Assembly: GCF_000429925.1 (NCBI RefSeq)
Contig: NZ_AUCU01000021.1
Location: 1-64,000 of the forward strand
Direction of reading: 5' to 3'
Origin: Desulfatirhabdium butyrativorans DSM 18734
GTDB lineage: Bacteria > Desulfobacterota > Desulfobacteria > Desulfobacterales > Desulfatirhabdiaceae
Length of the DNA stretch: 64,000 bases
Shown one piece after another: positions 20,354 to 30,639 of this stretch; the first letter of the stretch is position 1, and every line of letters starts with the position of its first letter. A program made the translations under genes and the position numbers. Below the pieces are notes generated by a model. It searched no databases and had not been told where the DNA came from. It was given only the letters and a program-made list of their open reading frames with translations.

Positions 20354-21931
20354 ATGGGGAAAATCCGCTCTCGTATAACCAAAATCTCCGTCCTGGCTTT
20401 CATCTTCACAGGTTTTGTCGCGGTATGGTTTGCTGCGGCCAAAGTAGCCATCCCGAACTCGCCGGACTTGATCCGGGCAGATGTCATTGCTATTGATACG
20501 ATGACAACTTTTGGGAAGTTGCAGCGCCCGATCGTCTATTTTCCCCACGATCTGCATACGAATGCCCTCAAACAACAGCAGAAAGACTGCTCGGTATGCC
20601 ATCTTGCTGAAAAGGACAGGCTTTCGCTGAAGTTCAAGCGGCTCACGGATGGATCGGCCGAAATGGTGATGAATACATACCATGAGCAGTGTATTTCCTG
20701 CCATCGCCGGACTGCCGAAGATAAGATGAAATCCGGTCCTGTCACCTGCGGCGCTTGCCACAGCGAAATCCCAAAGTATTTCTCGAATCGCAAGCCCATG
20801 GGGCTTGATAACTCCTTGCATGCCCGCCATACAAAAGCCCTCGAAAACAAATGCGAATTGTGCCATCACGAATACGACGCCCAGGCCAAAAAACTGATCT
20901 ATGTCAAAGAAAAAGAGGGGACCTGCCGGTATTGTCATCAACAGACTACCCAGGAAAACCGGATTGCCTACCCCATTGCCGCCCATATTGCCTGCATTGA
21001 CTGTCATCGTAAGACCGAGGCAACCGGCAAGAAGGCAGGGCCTGTGCAGTGCGCCTCCTGCCACGATCCATCCGCCCAGGCCAAAATCGAGAAGCAGAAG
21101 GAGATTCCAAGACTCAACCGCAAGCAACCCGATACCGTATTGCTCAAGACATCGAAGGAAGCAACGCTCCAAGACGCCAAACTTGCCTTTGTTCCATTTG
21201 ATCACAAGGCCCATGAAACCTATTCGGATACATGCCGTGTTTGCCATCACAAGCAGATGAGCAATTGTATCGTTTGCCATACCCTTGGTGGTACAAAAGA
21301 CGGGAAATTCATAACCCTCGAAAAGGCAATGCACGCGAGAAATGACGCCGCTTCCTGTATGGGGTGCCACGATCTGAAAAAGGCCGATATTGCCTGTGCC
21401 GGATGCCACACACCGATGGCTCAGAAAAGGCTGTCCGAGGCGCTATGTATTCAGTGCCATCAGGCAGATCGTCGCTCACTGGATACCCAATTGCAGCCCA
21501 TCGAAGATGCAGTGCTTGCAAAATCTCTTCTGGAAGCACGCAAACCCGTGCCGGCAGTTCTAAATGAGCAGATGATGAAAGATGTACCGGAAAAGATCGT
21601 CATTCAAGCACTTTCCGACAAATATCAGCCGGTCGATTTCCCGCATCGAAAAATTGTGATCACGTTGCTGAAAAATACAGGAAACAGCAAGTTGGCCGGT
21701 TATTTTCACCAGAGTACGCTGACGCTTTGCCAGGGATGTCATCACAACAGCCCGGCCTCTGTTACCCCGCCGAAATGCCAAAGCTGCCACAGCGTACAGC
21801 CAAGATCCGATACGATTTCCAAACCCGCCTTGATGGGGGCTTACCATATTCAGTGTATGGGATGTCATCAGAACATGGCCATGGAACACCCGATGGGATG
21901 TACCGAATGCCACAAGGAAAAACCCCATTGA
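20354..21931 (+). CDS. hmcA: High-molecular-weight cytochrome c, 16 hemes (HmcA)
   Basis: Periplasmic multiheme cytochrome of the Hmc transmembrane redox complex of sulfate reducers, thought to pass electrons between the periplasmic cytochrome c3 pool and the membrane. 525 residues with an N-terminal signal peptide (hydrophobic stretch about 12-28). I count sixteen CxxCH heme motifs, from CSVCH to the final CTECH, the number described for HmcA, plus many extra histidines for bis-His ligation. AAGGA lies 8 bases before ATG 20354. First gene of a six-gene hmc operon. Confidence 0.95.
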   Translation: MGKIRSRITKISVLAFIFTGFVAVWFAAAKVAIPNSPDLIRADVIAIDTMTTFGKLQRPIVYFPHDLHTNALKQQQKDCSVCHLAEKDRLSLKFKRLTDGSAEMVMNTYHEQCISCHRRTAEDKMKSGPVTCGACHSEIPKYFSNRKPMGLDNSLHARHTKALENKCELCHHEYDAQAKKLIYVKEKEGTCRYCHQQTTQENRIAYPIAAHIACIDCHRKTEATGKKAGPVQCASCHDPSAQAKIEKQKEIPRLNRKQPDTVLLKTSKEATLQDAKLAFVPFDHKAHETYSDTCRVCHHKQMSNCIVCHTLGGTKDGKFITLEKAMHARNDAASCMGCHDLKKADIACAGCHTPMAQKRLSEALCIQCHQADRRSLDTQLQPIEDAVLAKSLLEARKPVPAVLNEQMMKDVPEKIVIQALSDKYQPVDFPHRKIVITLLKNTGNSKLAGYFHQSTLTLCQGCHHNSPASVTPPKCQSCHSVQPRSDTISKPALMGAYHIQCMGCHQNMAMEHPMGCTECHKEKPH

Positions 21932-21983
21932 TCGCGTATGCGGAACATGATTTCCTATTCCGGTAAATTGTAGAGGTCAACAC

Positions 21984-23042
21984 ATGTCCTTATCACGTCG
22001 AAAATTTCTGGGTTGGATGGGTGCCGCAGGAACCGGAACTCTGCTCAAAAATTCATCTGCAAATGCGGCATCGAATGCCTATTTTTCCGGATATCCGAAC
22101 AGTTATGCCATATTGCATGACATCACCCGCTGTGTCGGATGCCGATCCTGTGAAGCAGCATGCAACAGCGTCAACGAACTGCCGGTACCTGAAAAGCCAT
22201 TCGCGGATCTGTCGGTTCTTGAAACCAGGCGCAGGACGACGGCAAAAGCCTACACGGTGGTCAACAAATTTTCATCGGTTGCTAAACCGGATCAAAGCGT
22301 CTATGTGAAAAAGCAGTGCAACCATTGCCTGGAACCTGCCTGCGCCTCTGCATGTTTTGTGCGGGCCTTCAAAAAAACGCCCGAAGGCGCCGTCACCTAC
22401 GATGCCAGCGTCTGTGTCGGATGCCGTTACTGCATGATCGCCTGTCCTTTTGAAATTCCGGCTTATGAATATGACAAAGCCCTCGAGCCCCGTGTCATGA
22501 AATGCACGATGTGTTATCCCCGCATTCAGAAGGGACTTCTGCCGGGTTGTGTCCAAGCTTGCCCGAAAGAAGCCCTGACTTTCGGAAAACGAAAAGATAT
22601 TTTGAAAATTGCCAGAGATCGTATCGGCAATCATCCAGATCGCTATATCGATCACATTTATGGCGAACGAGAAATGGGCGGAACCAGTTGGCTCTACCTT
22701 TCGGGGGTTCCTTTCTCCTCGATTGGGATGCGCGAAGACCTGGGCGTCACACCGGCGCCGGAGCTCACGTCGGGCGCGCTCGGTGCTGTACCCATTGTGG
22801 TTGGGTTGTGGCCTGTGTTGCTGACCGGCATTTATGCCATCTCCAGACGCAAAGAAAAGGTTGCGGAAGCGGAAAAGCGGGAAGCCGTCGATATGGCTGT
22901 GGCGGAGACGCGCAGAGAAGCAGCTTCCCAATTGGATGCCGCCCTGGATAAAGCCAGAAAGGAAAGGGACAGCGCTGTGCAGCAGGCTGTGAAAAAAGCC
23001 TTGGAGGATGCCAAAAAGGCGCAACAGGAGGAAACATCCTGA
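21984..23042 (+). CDS. hmcB: Hmc complex iron-sulfur subunit HmcB
   Basis: Periplasm-facing ferredoxin-like subunit of the Hmc complex. 352 residues. The N-terminus has a twin-arginine-like SRRKFLG followed by a hydrophobic stretch. Four cysteine clusters bind [4Fe-4S] centres: [35 protein letters not shown] and the CTMC ... CVQAC set. A C-terminal membrane helix (about 265-285) anchors it, followed by a charged coiled-coil tail rich in E, K and A. Its TGA overlaps the ATG of hmcC by one base. Expected to link HmcA to the NrfD-like HmcC. Confidence 0.94.
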   Translation: MSLSRRKFLGWMGAAGTGTLLKNSSANAASNAYFSGYPNSYAILHDITRCVGCRSCEAACNSVNELPVPEKPFADLSVLETRRRTTAKAYTVVNKFSSVAKPDQSVYVKKQCNHCLEPACASACFVRAFKKTPEGAVTYDASVCVGCRYCMIACPFEIPAYEYDKALEPRVMKCTMCYPRIQKGLLPGCVQACPKEALTFGKRKDILKIARDRIGNHPDRYIDHIYGEREMGGTSWLYLSGVPFSSIGMREDLGVTPAPELTSGALGAVPIVVGLWPVLLTGIYAISRRKEKVAEAEKREAVDMAVAETRREAASQLDAALDKARKERDSAVQQAVKKALEDAKKAQQEETS

Positions 23043-24211
23043 TGTCTGAATCAACTGCCATTGCCAAAAAACCCGTTTTTACCCCCTTCAACCTGCTTGC
23101 CGGCATCATCGTGGCGATTGGTCTGCTCATCACGGTATTGCGGTTTACGGGTGGGTTGGCTGCCGTCACGAATCTGAGCGATGACAATCCCTGGGGAATC
23201 TGGATCGGATTCGATCTGCTCTGCGGGGTTGCCCTGGCTGCCGGTGGGTATGTCACCTCTGCTGCCGTATACATTTTTGGGTTGAAACGCTACCATAGTG
23301 CGGTTCGCCCCGCCATTTTGACCGGGTTTTTGGGGTATGCCCTGGTCGTTTTCGCGCTGCATTACGATGTGGGGCGGCCCTGGCGGCTGCCGTACCCGTT
23401 TGTCGTTCAGCAGGGTACGACCTCCCTGCTTTTCGAAGTGGGGGCCTGCGTGGCGTTGTATCTGACGGTGTTGTTCATCGAATTTACACCTGCAGCGCTC
23501 GAATGGCTCGGTCTCAAGAAGGCCCGAAATCTTGTGGTCAAACTGACGATGCTGCTGACCATATTCGGTGTCGTGCTGTCGACTTTGCATCAATCTTCCC
23601 TGGGTGCCCTGTATCTCATTGCCCCATCCAAACTTCATCCGCTTTGGTACAGCACGTATTTACCGGTGTATTTTTTTGTTTCGAGCATCATCGCAGGACT
23701 TTCGATGGTACTTTTTGAGAGCACGATGTCCCATCATTATTTCGGTGACAAACTGGATGAAACCCACAAGCGGGAATCGCTCGGTGTGACGCTGGGATTT
23801 GGAAAGGCGGCATCCCTGGTGTTGGCCGGTTATTTTACGATCAAGATCATCGGGATGTCTGTGGCCAACACGTGGCATTATCTCAACTCCGGTTACGGCG
23901 CTTGGTTTCTGGTGGAGATGCTGGGGTTTGTGGCGCTTCCCTGTTTTCTCTATGCGGTCGGGGTTCGTGACAGGAACGTGAAGCTCATTCGCTACACGGC
24001 GGCGTGGACCGTTCTGGGTATCGTCGTCAATCGTTTCAATATTTCCCTTATCGCATTCAACTGGCATCTGCCGGCCAGCCAGCGTTATTTCCCTCACTGG
24101 ATGGAAATCATGATTTCAGTATTCATTGTCACGGTCGGTATACTGGTTTTCCGATTTATCGTGACACGCATGCCGATTCTCAACGAACATCCGGAGTACA
24201 GCGGGCACTGA
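23042..24211 (+). CDS. hmcC: Hmc complex NrfD-like membrane subunit HmcC
   Basis: Integral membrane subunit of the NrfD/PsrC family, about ten predicted helices in 389 residues, with the family's DNPWGIWIGFDLLCGVALAAGGY segment early and LHQSSLGALYLIAPSKLHPLWYS in the middle. Members of this family exchange electrons with quinones or couple to charge movement. Placed between HmcB and small HmcD exactly as in characterised hmc loci. Confidence 0.94.
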   Translation: MSESTAIAKKPVFTPFNLLAGIIVAIGLLITVLRFTGGLAAVTNLSDDNPWGIWIGFDLLCGVALAAGGYVTSAAVYIFGLKRYHSAVRPAILTGFLGYALVVFALHYDVGRPWRLPYPFVVQQGTTSLLFEVGACVALYLTVLFIEFTPAALEWLGLKKARNLVVKLTMLLTIFGVVLSTLHQSSLGALYLIAPSKLHPLWYSTYLPVYFFVSSIIAGLSMVLFESTMSHHYFGDKLDETHKRESLGVTLGFGKAASLVLAGYFTIKIIGMSVANTWHYLNSGYGAWFLVEMLGFVALPCFLYAVGVRDRNVKLIRYTAAWTVLGIVVNRFNISLIAFNWHLPASQRYFPHWMEIMISVFIVTVGILVFRFIVTRMPILNEHPEYSGH

Positions 24212-24226
24212 ACAAGGAGAATCTCG

Positions 24227-24391
24227 ATGGAAGGTGGTTTTTATACCTTGCAGGATTTCATGACGTTTACAAAAGGGGTAACCTATCTCCTGATGATCGT
24301 TTCCCTGATCGCCATTACCGGCTTCTGGCTCTTCCTGAGCGAACGGGATGATGACACATCCGATCCCCCACCGTCATCCAAACATGCATAA
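24227..24391 (+). CDS. hmcD: Small single-helix Hmc subunit HmcD
   Basis: A 54-residue protein with one membrane helix (about residues 18-38, VTYLLMIVSLIAITGFWLFL) and a charged, proline-containing cytoplasmic tail. AAGGAGAATCTCG precedes its ATG, which lies 15 bases after hmcC. Size and position match HmcD, the small membrane subunit between hmcC and hmcE; role beyond complex membership is unknown. Confidence 0.85.
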   Translation: MEGGFYTLQDFMTFTKGVTYLLMIVSLIAITGFWLFLSERDDDTSDPPPSSKHA

Positions 24392-24479
24392 CGTTTCCGT
24401 TCGAGGCTGTTTCGGACAGAACTTGTCTGTTTTCTGATTTCAAATCCTCCCGATTCCGGGAGGGACGAGGAGTTTGGCT

Positions 24480-25157
24480 ATGTATGAATTGGTGAGCGGC
24501 CCGTTGGCTTGGCTTTCGTTCGGGATATTTTTGATCGGGTGTATCGTCCGGATCGTTCTCTACGTCAAGGGACTCGACTGGAAGCTCGATCGGGTGACCT
24601 ATTCGGTCAATGTCTCCTATGGCATCAAGGGTGCCCTTCGATCGATCGGTTTCTGGATCTTTCCGTTCGGCACCCAGAGCTGGCGAAACAATCCTTTTCT
24701 GACGATACTCGTGTTCGGCTTTCACATCGGGCTGCTGGTGACCCCGATTTTTCTGATCGGTCACAATGTCCTGCTCTTCGAGCGCTGGGGGATCAGCCTC
24801 TGGACAATGCCCGAAGCCCTTGCCGATATTCTGACCCTACTCGTGATGGTCTCGGCCCTTTTTCTGCTGCTGCGGCGGCTTGCCCTGCCGGAAGTGCGCA
24901 TTCTCACCGACGGCATGGATTATCTGGTGCTGCTCATTGCCGTCATGCCCTTTTTCACCGGTTACATGGCGCATATCCAGGCATCTTCCTACTCGTTCTG
25001 GATCGTTTGTCATATCCTTTCCGGCGAGGTAATGCTGGTGGCCATCCCCTTTACCAAATTGTCCCATTTTGTCAATTTTTTTCTCTCCCGTGCACAGTTG
25101 GGTATGGATTTCGGCATTAAACGCGGTGGGATGAAAAACAAGGGCATGGTGTGGTGA
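24480..25157 (+). CDS. hmcE: Hmc complex b-type/NarI-like membrane subunit HmcE
   Basis: About 225 residues with five or so membrane helices, resembling the gamma/NarI-like cytochrome b subunits of respiratory complexes (HmcE, TmcC, DsrM). Histidines in hydrophobic context (FGFHIGLLV near 80, VCHILSGEVML near 180) could ligate heme b. Start at ATG 24480, seven bases after GAGGAG; the upstream TTG is too close to that site. Partner of HmcF. Confidence 0.9.
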   Translation: MYELVSGPLAWLSFGIFLIGCIVRIVLYVKGLDWKLDRVTYSVNVSYGIKGALRSIGFWIFPFGTQSWRNNPFLTILVFGFHIGLLVTPIFLIGHNVLLFERWGISLWTMPEALADILTLLVMVSALFLLLRRLALPEVRILTDGMDYLVLLIAVMPFFTGYMAHIQASSYSFWIVCHILSGEVMLVAIPFTKLSHFVNFFLSRAQLGMDFGIKRGGMKNKGMVW

Positions 25158-25227
25158 GCTGGCGCATTGCGGAACGAATCCGCCAATTCTTTGAGTAGAA
25201 CCATTTTTCAAGTGGGTGAATCCGATT

Positions 25228-26610
25228 ATGCCTGAAGGAACGCTTTGTAATAAAAAACCGGTTACGACCAAGGAAGAGCTCGATGCGCTGCTCGCGGATA
25301 AAAGCGGCAAGGTGTATTACGAGGAAATGAAACACCTTGATGTGGACAAGGCAGCGCTTCGAACGACTCTGAGCAAAACCTGCAAATCCAGAATGCGCAC
25401 CTGGCTGGAAATTTGTGCGCATTGCGGCATGTGTGCCGAGTCCTGTTTTTTCTATCTGGCCAACAACAGGGACCCGGAGCAGGTGCCCTCCTATAAAATT
25501 CAGTCAACCCTTGGGCAGATCGTCAAGCGGAACGGCGATGTGGATACCGAATTCATGATTCAGGTCATGGATACGGCATGGGGGAAATGTACGTGCTGTA
25601 ACCGATGCGGCATGTATTGCCCGTTTGGCATCGACATGGGGGTCATGTTCGGTTATCTGCGAGGGCTGTGTTTTTCTCAGGGATTCGTTCCCTGGGAAAT
25701 GAAAATCGGCTCCGGCATGCATCGCATTTTTCGGGCGCAGATGGACGTAACCCCCGAGGACTGGGTCGATACCTGCCAGTGGATGCAGGAGGAAAACGAG
25801 GAGGAATGGCCTGGTCTTGAAATTCCGGTGGACAAGGAAAATGCGGATATTCTATATACGGTGAATGCGAGGGAACCCAAGCACTATCCGGAAGATATCG
25901 CCGAAGCGGCCATCCTGTTTCATATTGCCGGCGAAAATTGGACGGTGCCCAGTGTGGGATGGGAGGAAACGTCTCTGGCCATGTTTGCCGGAGACTGGGA
26001 AGGCTGCAGGCTCCAGGTGCAGGAAGTGTATGGGGCTATGGAACGGCTCAAACCCAAACGCATGGTCGTGACCGAATGTGGGCATGCCTACCGCGCCACT
26101 GTGATCGAAGGGCCTTATTGGGCGGGGCTGCGCTCCGGCAAGACACCGGTGCCGAGCTTTCATTATGTGGAATGGGTGGCTGAGGCGCTGCGTACCGGTA
26201 AACTCAAGATCGACCCGGCCAAACGGATCAAGGAACCGGTAACCTATCAGGATTCCTGCAACTACATCCGGAATGCCGGACTCAAGGAATGCGCTCGGGA
26301 AATCATGAGCCATATCGCCGAGGATTTCAGGGAGATGTCTCCGTGCAAGGAGCACAATTTCTGTTGCGGTGGCGGAGGCGGCATGAATGGGGTGGGGCGC
26401 TACCGGGAGCAACGCAATATCGGCCTCAAGGTCAAACGGGATCAGATACTTGCAACCGGGGCGAAGCTGGTCATTGCTCCCTGTCATAACTGCTGGGATG
26501 CCATCCGCGACATGGAGGAGGTTTACCATATCGGTATTCGATGGTCTTTTCTGAAACCGCTTCTGCTCCGGATGGTCGTGGTCCCCGAACATTTGAAGCC
26601 TCAGGAATAA
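25228..26610 (+). CDS. hmcF: Hmc complex cytoplasmic iron-sulfur subunit HmcF (HdrD-like)
   Basis: Cytoplasmic Fe-S subunit related to heterodisulfide reductase HdrD, TmcB and DsrK. About 460 residues. Two ferredoxin clusters ([11 protein letters not shown] and [11 protein letters not shown]) are followed by CCG-type cysteine motifs in the second half ([21 protein letters not shown]), the sort that binds a non-cubane cluster in HdrB. Start set at ATG 25228; GTG 25216 is in frame. It would accept or donate electrons on the cytoplasmic side, for instance for sulfate reduction. Confidence 0.93.
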   Translation: MPEGTLCNKKPVTTKEELDALLADKSGKVYYEEMKHLDVDKAALRTTLSKTCKSRMRTWLEICAHCGMCAESCFFYLANNRDPEQVPSYKIQSTLGQIVKRNGDVDTEFMIQVMDTAWGKCTCCNRCGMYCPFGIDMGVMFGYLRGLCFSQGFVPWEMKIGSGMHRIFRAQMDVTPEDWVDTCQWMQEENEEEWPGLEIPVDKENADILYTVNAREPKHYPEDIAEAAILFHIAGENWTVPSVGWEETSLAMFAGDWEGCRLQVQEVYGAMERLKPKRMVVTECGHAYRATVIEGPYWAGLRSGKTPVPSFHYVEWVAEALRTGKLKIDPAKRIKEPVTYQDSCNYIRNAGLKECAREIMSHIAEDFREMSPCKEHNFCCGGGGGMNGVGRYREQRNIGLKVKRDQILATGAKLVIAPCHNCWDAIRDMEEVYHIGIRWSFLKPLLLRMVVVPEHLKPQE

Positions 26611-26783
26611 GGTCAATCTCACTGAACTCGCAGCGAAAGGGTTTTCGGTGGCAGGCGTTATAATCGCGCCCCCAGCGCATCGCATGCCTATGGTGTGATT
26701 GCTCGGCTGATATTTTACGCTGCAGGGCTATCCTGACAGCGACGTTTCTCAACAATTCAGCGGGTTCCGATCAGGCACTATTT

Positions 26784-27320
26784 ATGAACAGCGTGACCTT
26801 GACTGCCAAAGGGAAGCTTGTCTCGGAAGGCAGGCAAGTGGATTCAAAACCTTTGATGGTTTTGAGTTCGGCGCTTGTTTTGGAGCCAGCCTGCACGTTG
26901 CGAAGTTTTTTGCGGATGATCGAGACCTATGTTGTTTTCGAGGAAATCAATCCCTTCTGGTCCGATCATTTGGCGCAATATCGGTTATGCTCCAAAACCA
27001 GTTCAGTCGATTCAGGCCTTGACCACTTGCTTCTGAACAAAACCATTGAAATGATCGCATTCCCCGGAGAACCAAGGCTGGAAATTTACCATTCGCTTTA
27101 CGGGGTCAAAGGAAACGAGACGCTCGAAATTCGGTTTTTCACGCTGGATGGCCTTCTCGATCTACCCTTTCGGCTCGGGAAGCTCAAGCATGTCGTTTTT
27201 GGTGACAGCATCGATTTGTTCGAATTTGAAACCGTCTATACGCTTTTTGAAGTCATTGATGCTGTGGCATGGGAGCTGAGTTTTCATGGGACGCAGCGAG
27301 CCTGTACATTACGGAGGTGA
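26784..27320 (+). CDS. Unknown protein between hmcF and the Usp gene
   Basis: 178 residues, soluble, with no signal peptide, cysteine cluster or motif I recognise. Hydrophobic alternation in the second half (MIAFPGEPRLEIYHSLYG, LEIRFFTLDGLL, KHVVFGDSIDLFEF) suggests a beta-rich fold. The gap to hmcF is 173 bases, and its end overlaps the ribosome binding site of the Usp gene. From memory, the tmc locus of Desulfovibrio also has a small hypothetical gene beside a Usp gene and regulators, so this may be its counterpart; unproven. Confidence 0.6.
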   Translation: MNSVTLTAKGKLVSEGRQVDSKPLMVLSSALVLEPACTLRSFLRMIETYVVFEEINPFWSDHLAQYRLCSKTSSVDSGLDHLLLNKTIEMIAFPGEPRLEIYHSLYGVKGNETLEIRFFTLDGLLDLPFRLGKLKHVVFGDSIDLFEFETVYTLFEVIDAVAWELSFHGTQRACTLRR

Positions 27321-27322
27321 CG

Positions 27323-28243
27323 ATGTTCAAGAAGATCATGTTTGCGACAACTGGAACGCCGGTTTGCGACAATGCGGCACATGTAGCCTTCGACATAGCG
27401 AAAAAATACGATGCAAAACTCTATACCTTTCATGTGCTTGGCCTGCCTTCCCGCGGTTTCAGCACCATGGTCACTGATGTTCGCACCGGACAGGTTGAAC
27501 AATATGATACGGACTATGTGGCCTGGGTCAGGGAAGAGCTCAAGAACACCTACGACAAATATATCCGGGAATTTCAAAATTATGAGATCGATGCCGTGGC
27601 AGGAATTCCGGGTACCGAGATTCTTCGCTTTGCCCGGCAGAAAGATGTCGATCTCATCGTGATGGGGGCGCACTCCAGGCAGGAAGAAACCGGAGCTGCC
27701 CGGTATCGGGGCGCTGTTGGCACGAACATGCAGCATGTTGCCCGGAGTGCGCGCTGCCCGGTATTGATCGTGAGTCGTCCCTGCACAACTTGTTTGTGGT
27801 ATTTCTCGAACATCGTTTTTGGAACGGATTTCAGCAGGCAGGCCTTTTCGGCCTTTCTTTTCGCCAAAAAACTGGCCAAGGAAATCGGCAGCAGACTGCA
27901 CATTTTTCATGCATTGGATATGAGCGCCATGCATGCGGGGAAAGTCGTTTCCCAGGAGGAAATCGAGGCCAACATCGAAGCGGCCAGAGATAAAATCGAG
28001 AAAACCTATGTGTCCCATCTCGGTGATTATGACAATTACGACGTCGATATATGGGAAGGTATTCCTTATGTCGAAATCCTCAAGTATTCCAGGGCGAAGA
28101 ATGCGGACCTCATTGTCATGGCCCATCATGCCAAGGAAGTCGATCCGGATCAGGCCATTCTGGGGAGCACGGTCGAGCAGGTCGTTCTTCGGGCTAGCTG
28201 CCCCGTAGCCAGCGTAAATCATCCTGACAAGGTCAGCGGATGA
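27323..28243 (+). CDS. Tandem-domain universal stress protein
   Basis: 306 residues made of two UspA domains (about 1-150 and 165-305). Each has the DLIVMG or DLIVMA strand and an ATP-loop-like stretch before the last strand (RGAVGTNMQHVARSARCPVLIV; ILGSTVEQVVLRASCPVASV). GGAGGTGACG immediately precedes ATG 27323; a longer reading from 27269 overlaps the upstream gene. Usp proteins bind ATP or AMP and tune stress responses. Located between the hmc genes and signalling genes, so possibly a cytoplasmic energy sensor for the locus (inference). Confidence 0.9.
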   Translation: MFKKIMFATTGTPVCDNAAHVAFDIAKKYDAKLYTFHVLGLPSRGFSTMVTDVRTGQVEQYDTDYVAWVREELKNTYDKYIREFQNYEIDAVAGIPGTEILRFARQKDVDLIVMGAHSRQEETGAARYRGAVGTNMQHVARSARCPVLIVSRPCTTCLWYFSNIVFGTDFSRQAFSAFLFAKKLAKEIGSRLHIFHALDMSAMHAGKVVSQEEIEANIEAARDKIEKTYVSHLGDYDNYDVDIWEGIPYVEILKYSRAKNADLIVMAHHAKEVDPDQAILGSTVEQVVLRASCPVASVNHPDKVSG

Positions 28244-28258
28244 AAAAGGAAAGACCCG

Positions 28259-28672
28259 ATGGGCCCGATCAAGATTCTCGTGGTTGACGATGAAATGGAC
28301 ATGAGGATCTATTACACAACCCTGCTCAAATCCGCCGGATATCAGCCAATCGCTACGCGAGATGGGGTCGAGGGCTACCAGCTGGCCAGGGAATTGTTTC
28401 CGGATGCGATCGTTCTGGATATCATGATGCCGGGTGATGGCGGGGTCAAAATGTACACGGCATTGAAAAGAGATCCTGAGCTCGACAAAACCCCCGTCAT
28501 CATGGCCTCTGCAGTTTCCGAAAAGAGCTTTCAGCATTACCTGGCCATGCTTGCCGCACGGATAGGCCAACCGATTCAGGCGCCTTCGGCCTATCTCGAA
28601 AAGCCCATCGAACCCGAGATACTGCTTTCCACCCTTTCCAAAATCCTCAACGTTCGATCCGACTCGACATGA
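28259..28672 (+). CDS. Single-domain response regulator (CheY/DivK-like)
   Basis: 137 residues, receiver domain only: acidic pair DDE near 10-12, phospho-acceptor D54 in VLDIMMPGDGG, and conserved lysine in YLEKPIEPE. With no output domain it must act by protein-protein contact or as a phosphorelay shuttle. Stop overlaps the following kinase gene start (ATGA), pointing to coupled synthesis. Hmc loci of Desulfovibrio carry the regulator gene rrf1 nearby; whether this is an orthologue cannot be told here. Confidence 0.9.
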   Translation: MGPIKILVVDDEMDMRIYYTTLLKSAGYQPIATRDGVEGYQLARELFPDAIVLDIMMPGDGGVKMYTALKRDPELDKTPVIMASAVSEKSFQHYLAMLAARIGQPIQAPSAYLEKPIEPEILLSTLSKILNVRSDST

Positions 28673-30621
28673 CGGTGCATTCCCCTTCCTCGAGGCAAAA
28701 AATGACTTCCAAACTGCTGCTCGTTGATGACGAGGAGGGTATACGAACGGTTCTGGGGATCAGCCTCGCAGACCGGGGATATTCGGTTCTGACGGCTGCC
28801 GATGGCCAGGAAGCGTTCAATGTTTTCCGCCGCGAAGCGCCGCCGATTGTGCTGACGGACATCAAAATGCCTGGCATGGACGGCATCGAGTTGCTTCAGC
28901 GGATCAAGGCCGAATGCCCCGATACGGAAGTCATCATGATTACGGGCCATGGGGATCTCGATCTCGCCATTAAAAGCATCCAACTGGAAGCCACCGACTT
29001 CGTCACCAAACCCATTCACGATGCCGTTCTGGACATAGCACTGGGCAGAGCTCAGGAAAGGATTGCCCTTCGTCAGCAGCTTCGGGAACATACCGAAAAC
29101 CTGGAACGGCTTGTTCGGGAAAAATCGGCCCGGATCGTCGAATTGGAGCGGCTGGCTGCCATCGATCAGGCGATGGAAGGGCTGGCTCAGGCCATGCGGG
29201 GTATTGCAAGCGACATGGGGGATGCCCTGCGTTATTTCAACGAGATGCCGTGTTTTGTGTCGATTCATGATAAGAACCTGATAGTCGTAGCGGCCAACGA
29301 TTTGTATCGAACCCGGCTGGGAAAAGGTGTCGGGGATTTCTCATGGATGGTCTATATCCATACGGATACCGATCCCGAGTCGTGTCCTGTCGGGAAAACG
29401 TTTCAGGCGGGCGCAGGGCAGCGGGAGCGTACGGAAATGCTTCTGGCGGATGGCGCGACGACACCTGTCATCGTTCATACGGCGCCGATTCGCGATCGGG
29501 AAGGCATGCTCGAGCTCGTCCTGGAAATCGCCGTCGATATTTCGGAGGTCAAGCGGCTCCAGGATGAGCTGGACACCACACAGCAGCGCTACCGCCAGCT
29601 TTTCGAAGAAGCGCCTTGTTATATTACGGTTCAGGATCGTTCGTTATCCATCGTTGCCGCAAATCGACGGTTTCAGAGCGATTTTGGGGAACCCGGGGAG
29701 CAACGCTGTTTTTATGCGTATAAACGTAGATCGGAGCCCTGTCCAAATTGTCCGGTTCAGGAAACTTTTCTGGATGGCAAGCCGCACCAGAGCGAGATGG
29801 TGGTGACATCCCGAAACGGGGATCAGTTGATTCTTCTGGTGGGGACAGCGCCCATCGTAAATGCGTCGGGGGATATCCATCAGGTGATGGAGCTCGCCAC
29901 AAACGTGACCCAGATCCGGAATCTCGAGGATCATTTATCGAAGCTTGGGCTTTTGCTCAGCACCGTTTCTCATGGCGTCAAGGGAATGTTGACGGCTCTG
30001 GATGGCGGGATATACCGGATTCGGAGCGGCCTGCGGCGAGAAGATACGACTTTGGTGCAGGAAGGGCTTTCGGATGTGGAGGATGTTTCGAGTCGAATTC
30101 GCAACACCGTTCTCGATATCCTGTTCTATGCCAAGGAAAGGGAAATTGAGCCTGAATTGGTGGATGTGATGAATGTGCTCTACGATGCTGTCCAGTTGAT
30201 CGAGCCCAAGATGGCCAAACATCCCCTTCAAAGGCGCTGGGAGTTTGACCCGACTGTCGGGACGGCATGGATGGACCGCAGCGCGATCCGTACGGCGTTG
30301 GTGGCAATCCTGGAAAATGCTGTTGAGGCATGCCTGGAAGACAGCACCAAATCGGAACATCGAATCCGTTTTTTTGCGACGCGGAAAGGAAATGAGCTGG
30401 TCTTTGAAATCGAGGACAACGGTATCGGGATGGACCCGGAGACTGTGGAACGGATTTTCTCGCTTTTTTTCTCCTCCAAAGGTAAGCGGGGTACGGGGCT
30501 GGGGCTTTTCATCGCCAAAAAAATTATCCAGCAGCATCGTGGCAGAATCGAAGTCCATTCAGAAAAAGGGGTTGGAACGACATTTCGCCTGATTCTGCCA
30601 GCAAACAAAGCGCAAGCCTGA
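28669..30621 (+). CDS. Receiver-PAS-PAS-histidine kinase
   Basis: 650-residue cytoplasmic hybrid in inverted order. Receiver at about 14-125 (D64 in LTDIKMPGMDG), a coiled coil about 128-165, PAS 1 about 192-292 and PAS 2 about 306-410. A kinase core follows with H435 in TVSHGVKG, N-box ENAVEAC near 549-555, DNGIGMD near 583-589 and GTGLGLFIAKK near 608-618. PAS 2 carries RCFYAYKRR then PCPNCPVQETF, a cysteine-rich motif; PAS 1 has only SCPVGKTF. No membrane segment, so input is cytoplasmic or comes through the receiver. Probably partnered with the CheY-like protein just upstream. Confidence 0.93.
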   Translation: MTVHSPSSRQKMTSKLLLVDDEEGIRTVLGISLADRGYSVLTAADGQEAFNVFRREAPPIVLTDIKMPGMDGIELLQRIKAECPDTEVIMITGHGDLDLAIKSIQLEATDFVTKPIHDAVLDIALGRAQERIALRQQLREHTENLERLVREKSARIVELERLAAIDQAMEGLAQAMRGIASDMGDALRYFNEMPCFVSIHDKNLIVVAANDLYRTRLGKGVGDFSWMVYIHTDTDPESCPVGKTFQAGAGQRERTEMLLADGATTPVIVHTAPIRDREGMLELVLEIAVDISEVKRLQDELDTTQQRYRQLFEEAPCYITVQDRSLSIVAANRRFQSDFGEPGEQRCFYAYKRRSEPCPNCPVQETFLDGKPHQSEMVVTSRNGDQLILLVGTAPIVNASGDIHQVMELATNVTQIRNLEDHLSKLGLLLSTVSHGVKGMLTALDGGIYRIRSGLRREDTTLVQEGLSDVEDVSSRIRNTVLDILFYAKEREIEPELVDVMNVLYDAVQLIEPKMAKHPLQRRWEFDPTVGTAWMDRSAIRTALVAILENAVEACLEDSTKSEHRIRFFATRKGNELVFEIEDNGIGMDPETVERIFSLFFSSKGKRGTGLGLFIAKKIIQQHRGRIEVHSEKGVGTTFRLILPANKAQA

Positions 30622-30639
30622 GAAACCGCCCGCTGGCGC

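Noticed and set aside
20132-21409. 425-codon open frame antisense to hmcA
   Set aside because: hmcA on the + strand has signal peptide and sixteen heme motifs; the antisense reading has no family features and its length follows from the codon bias of the real gene.
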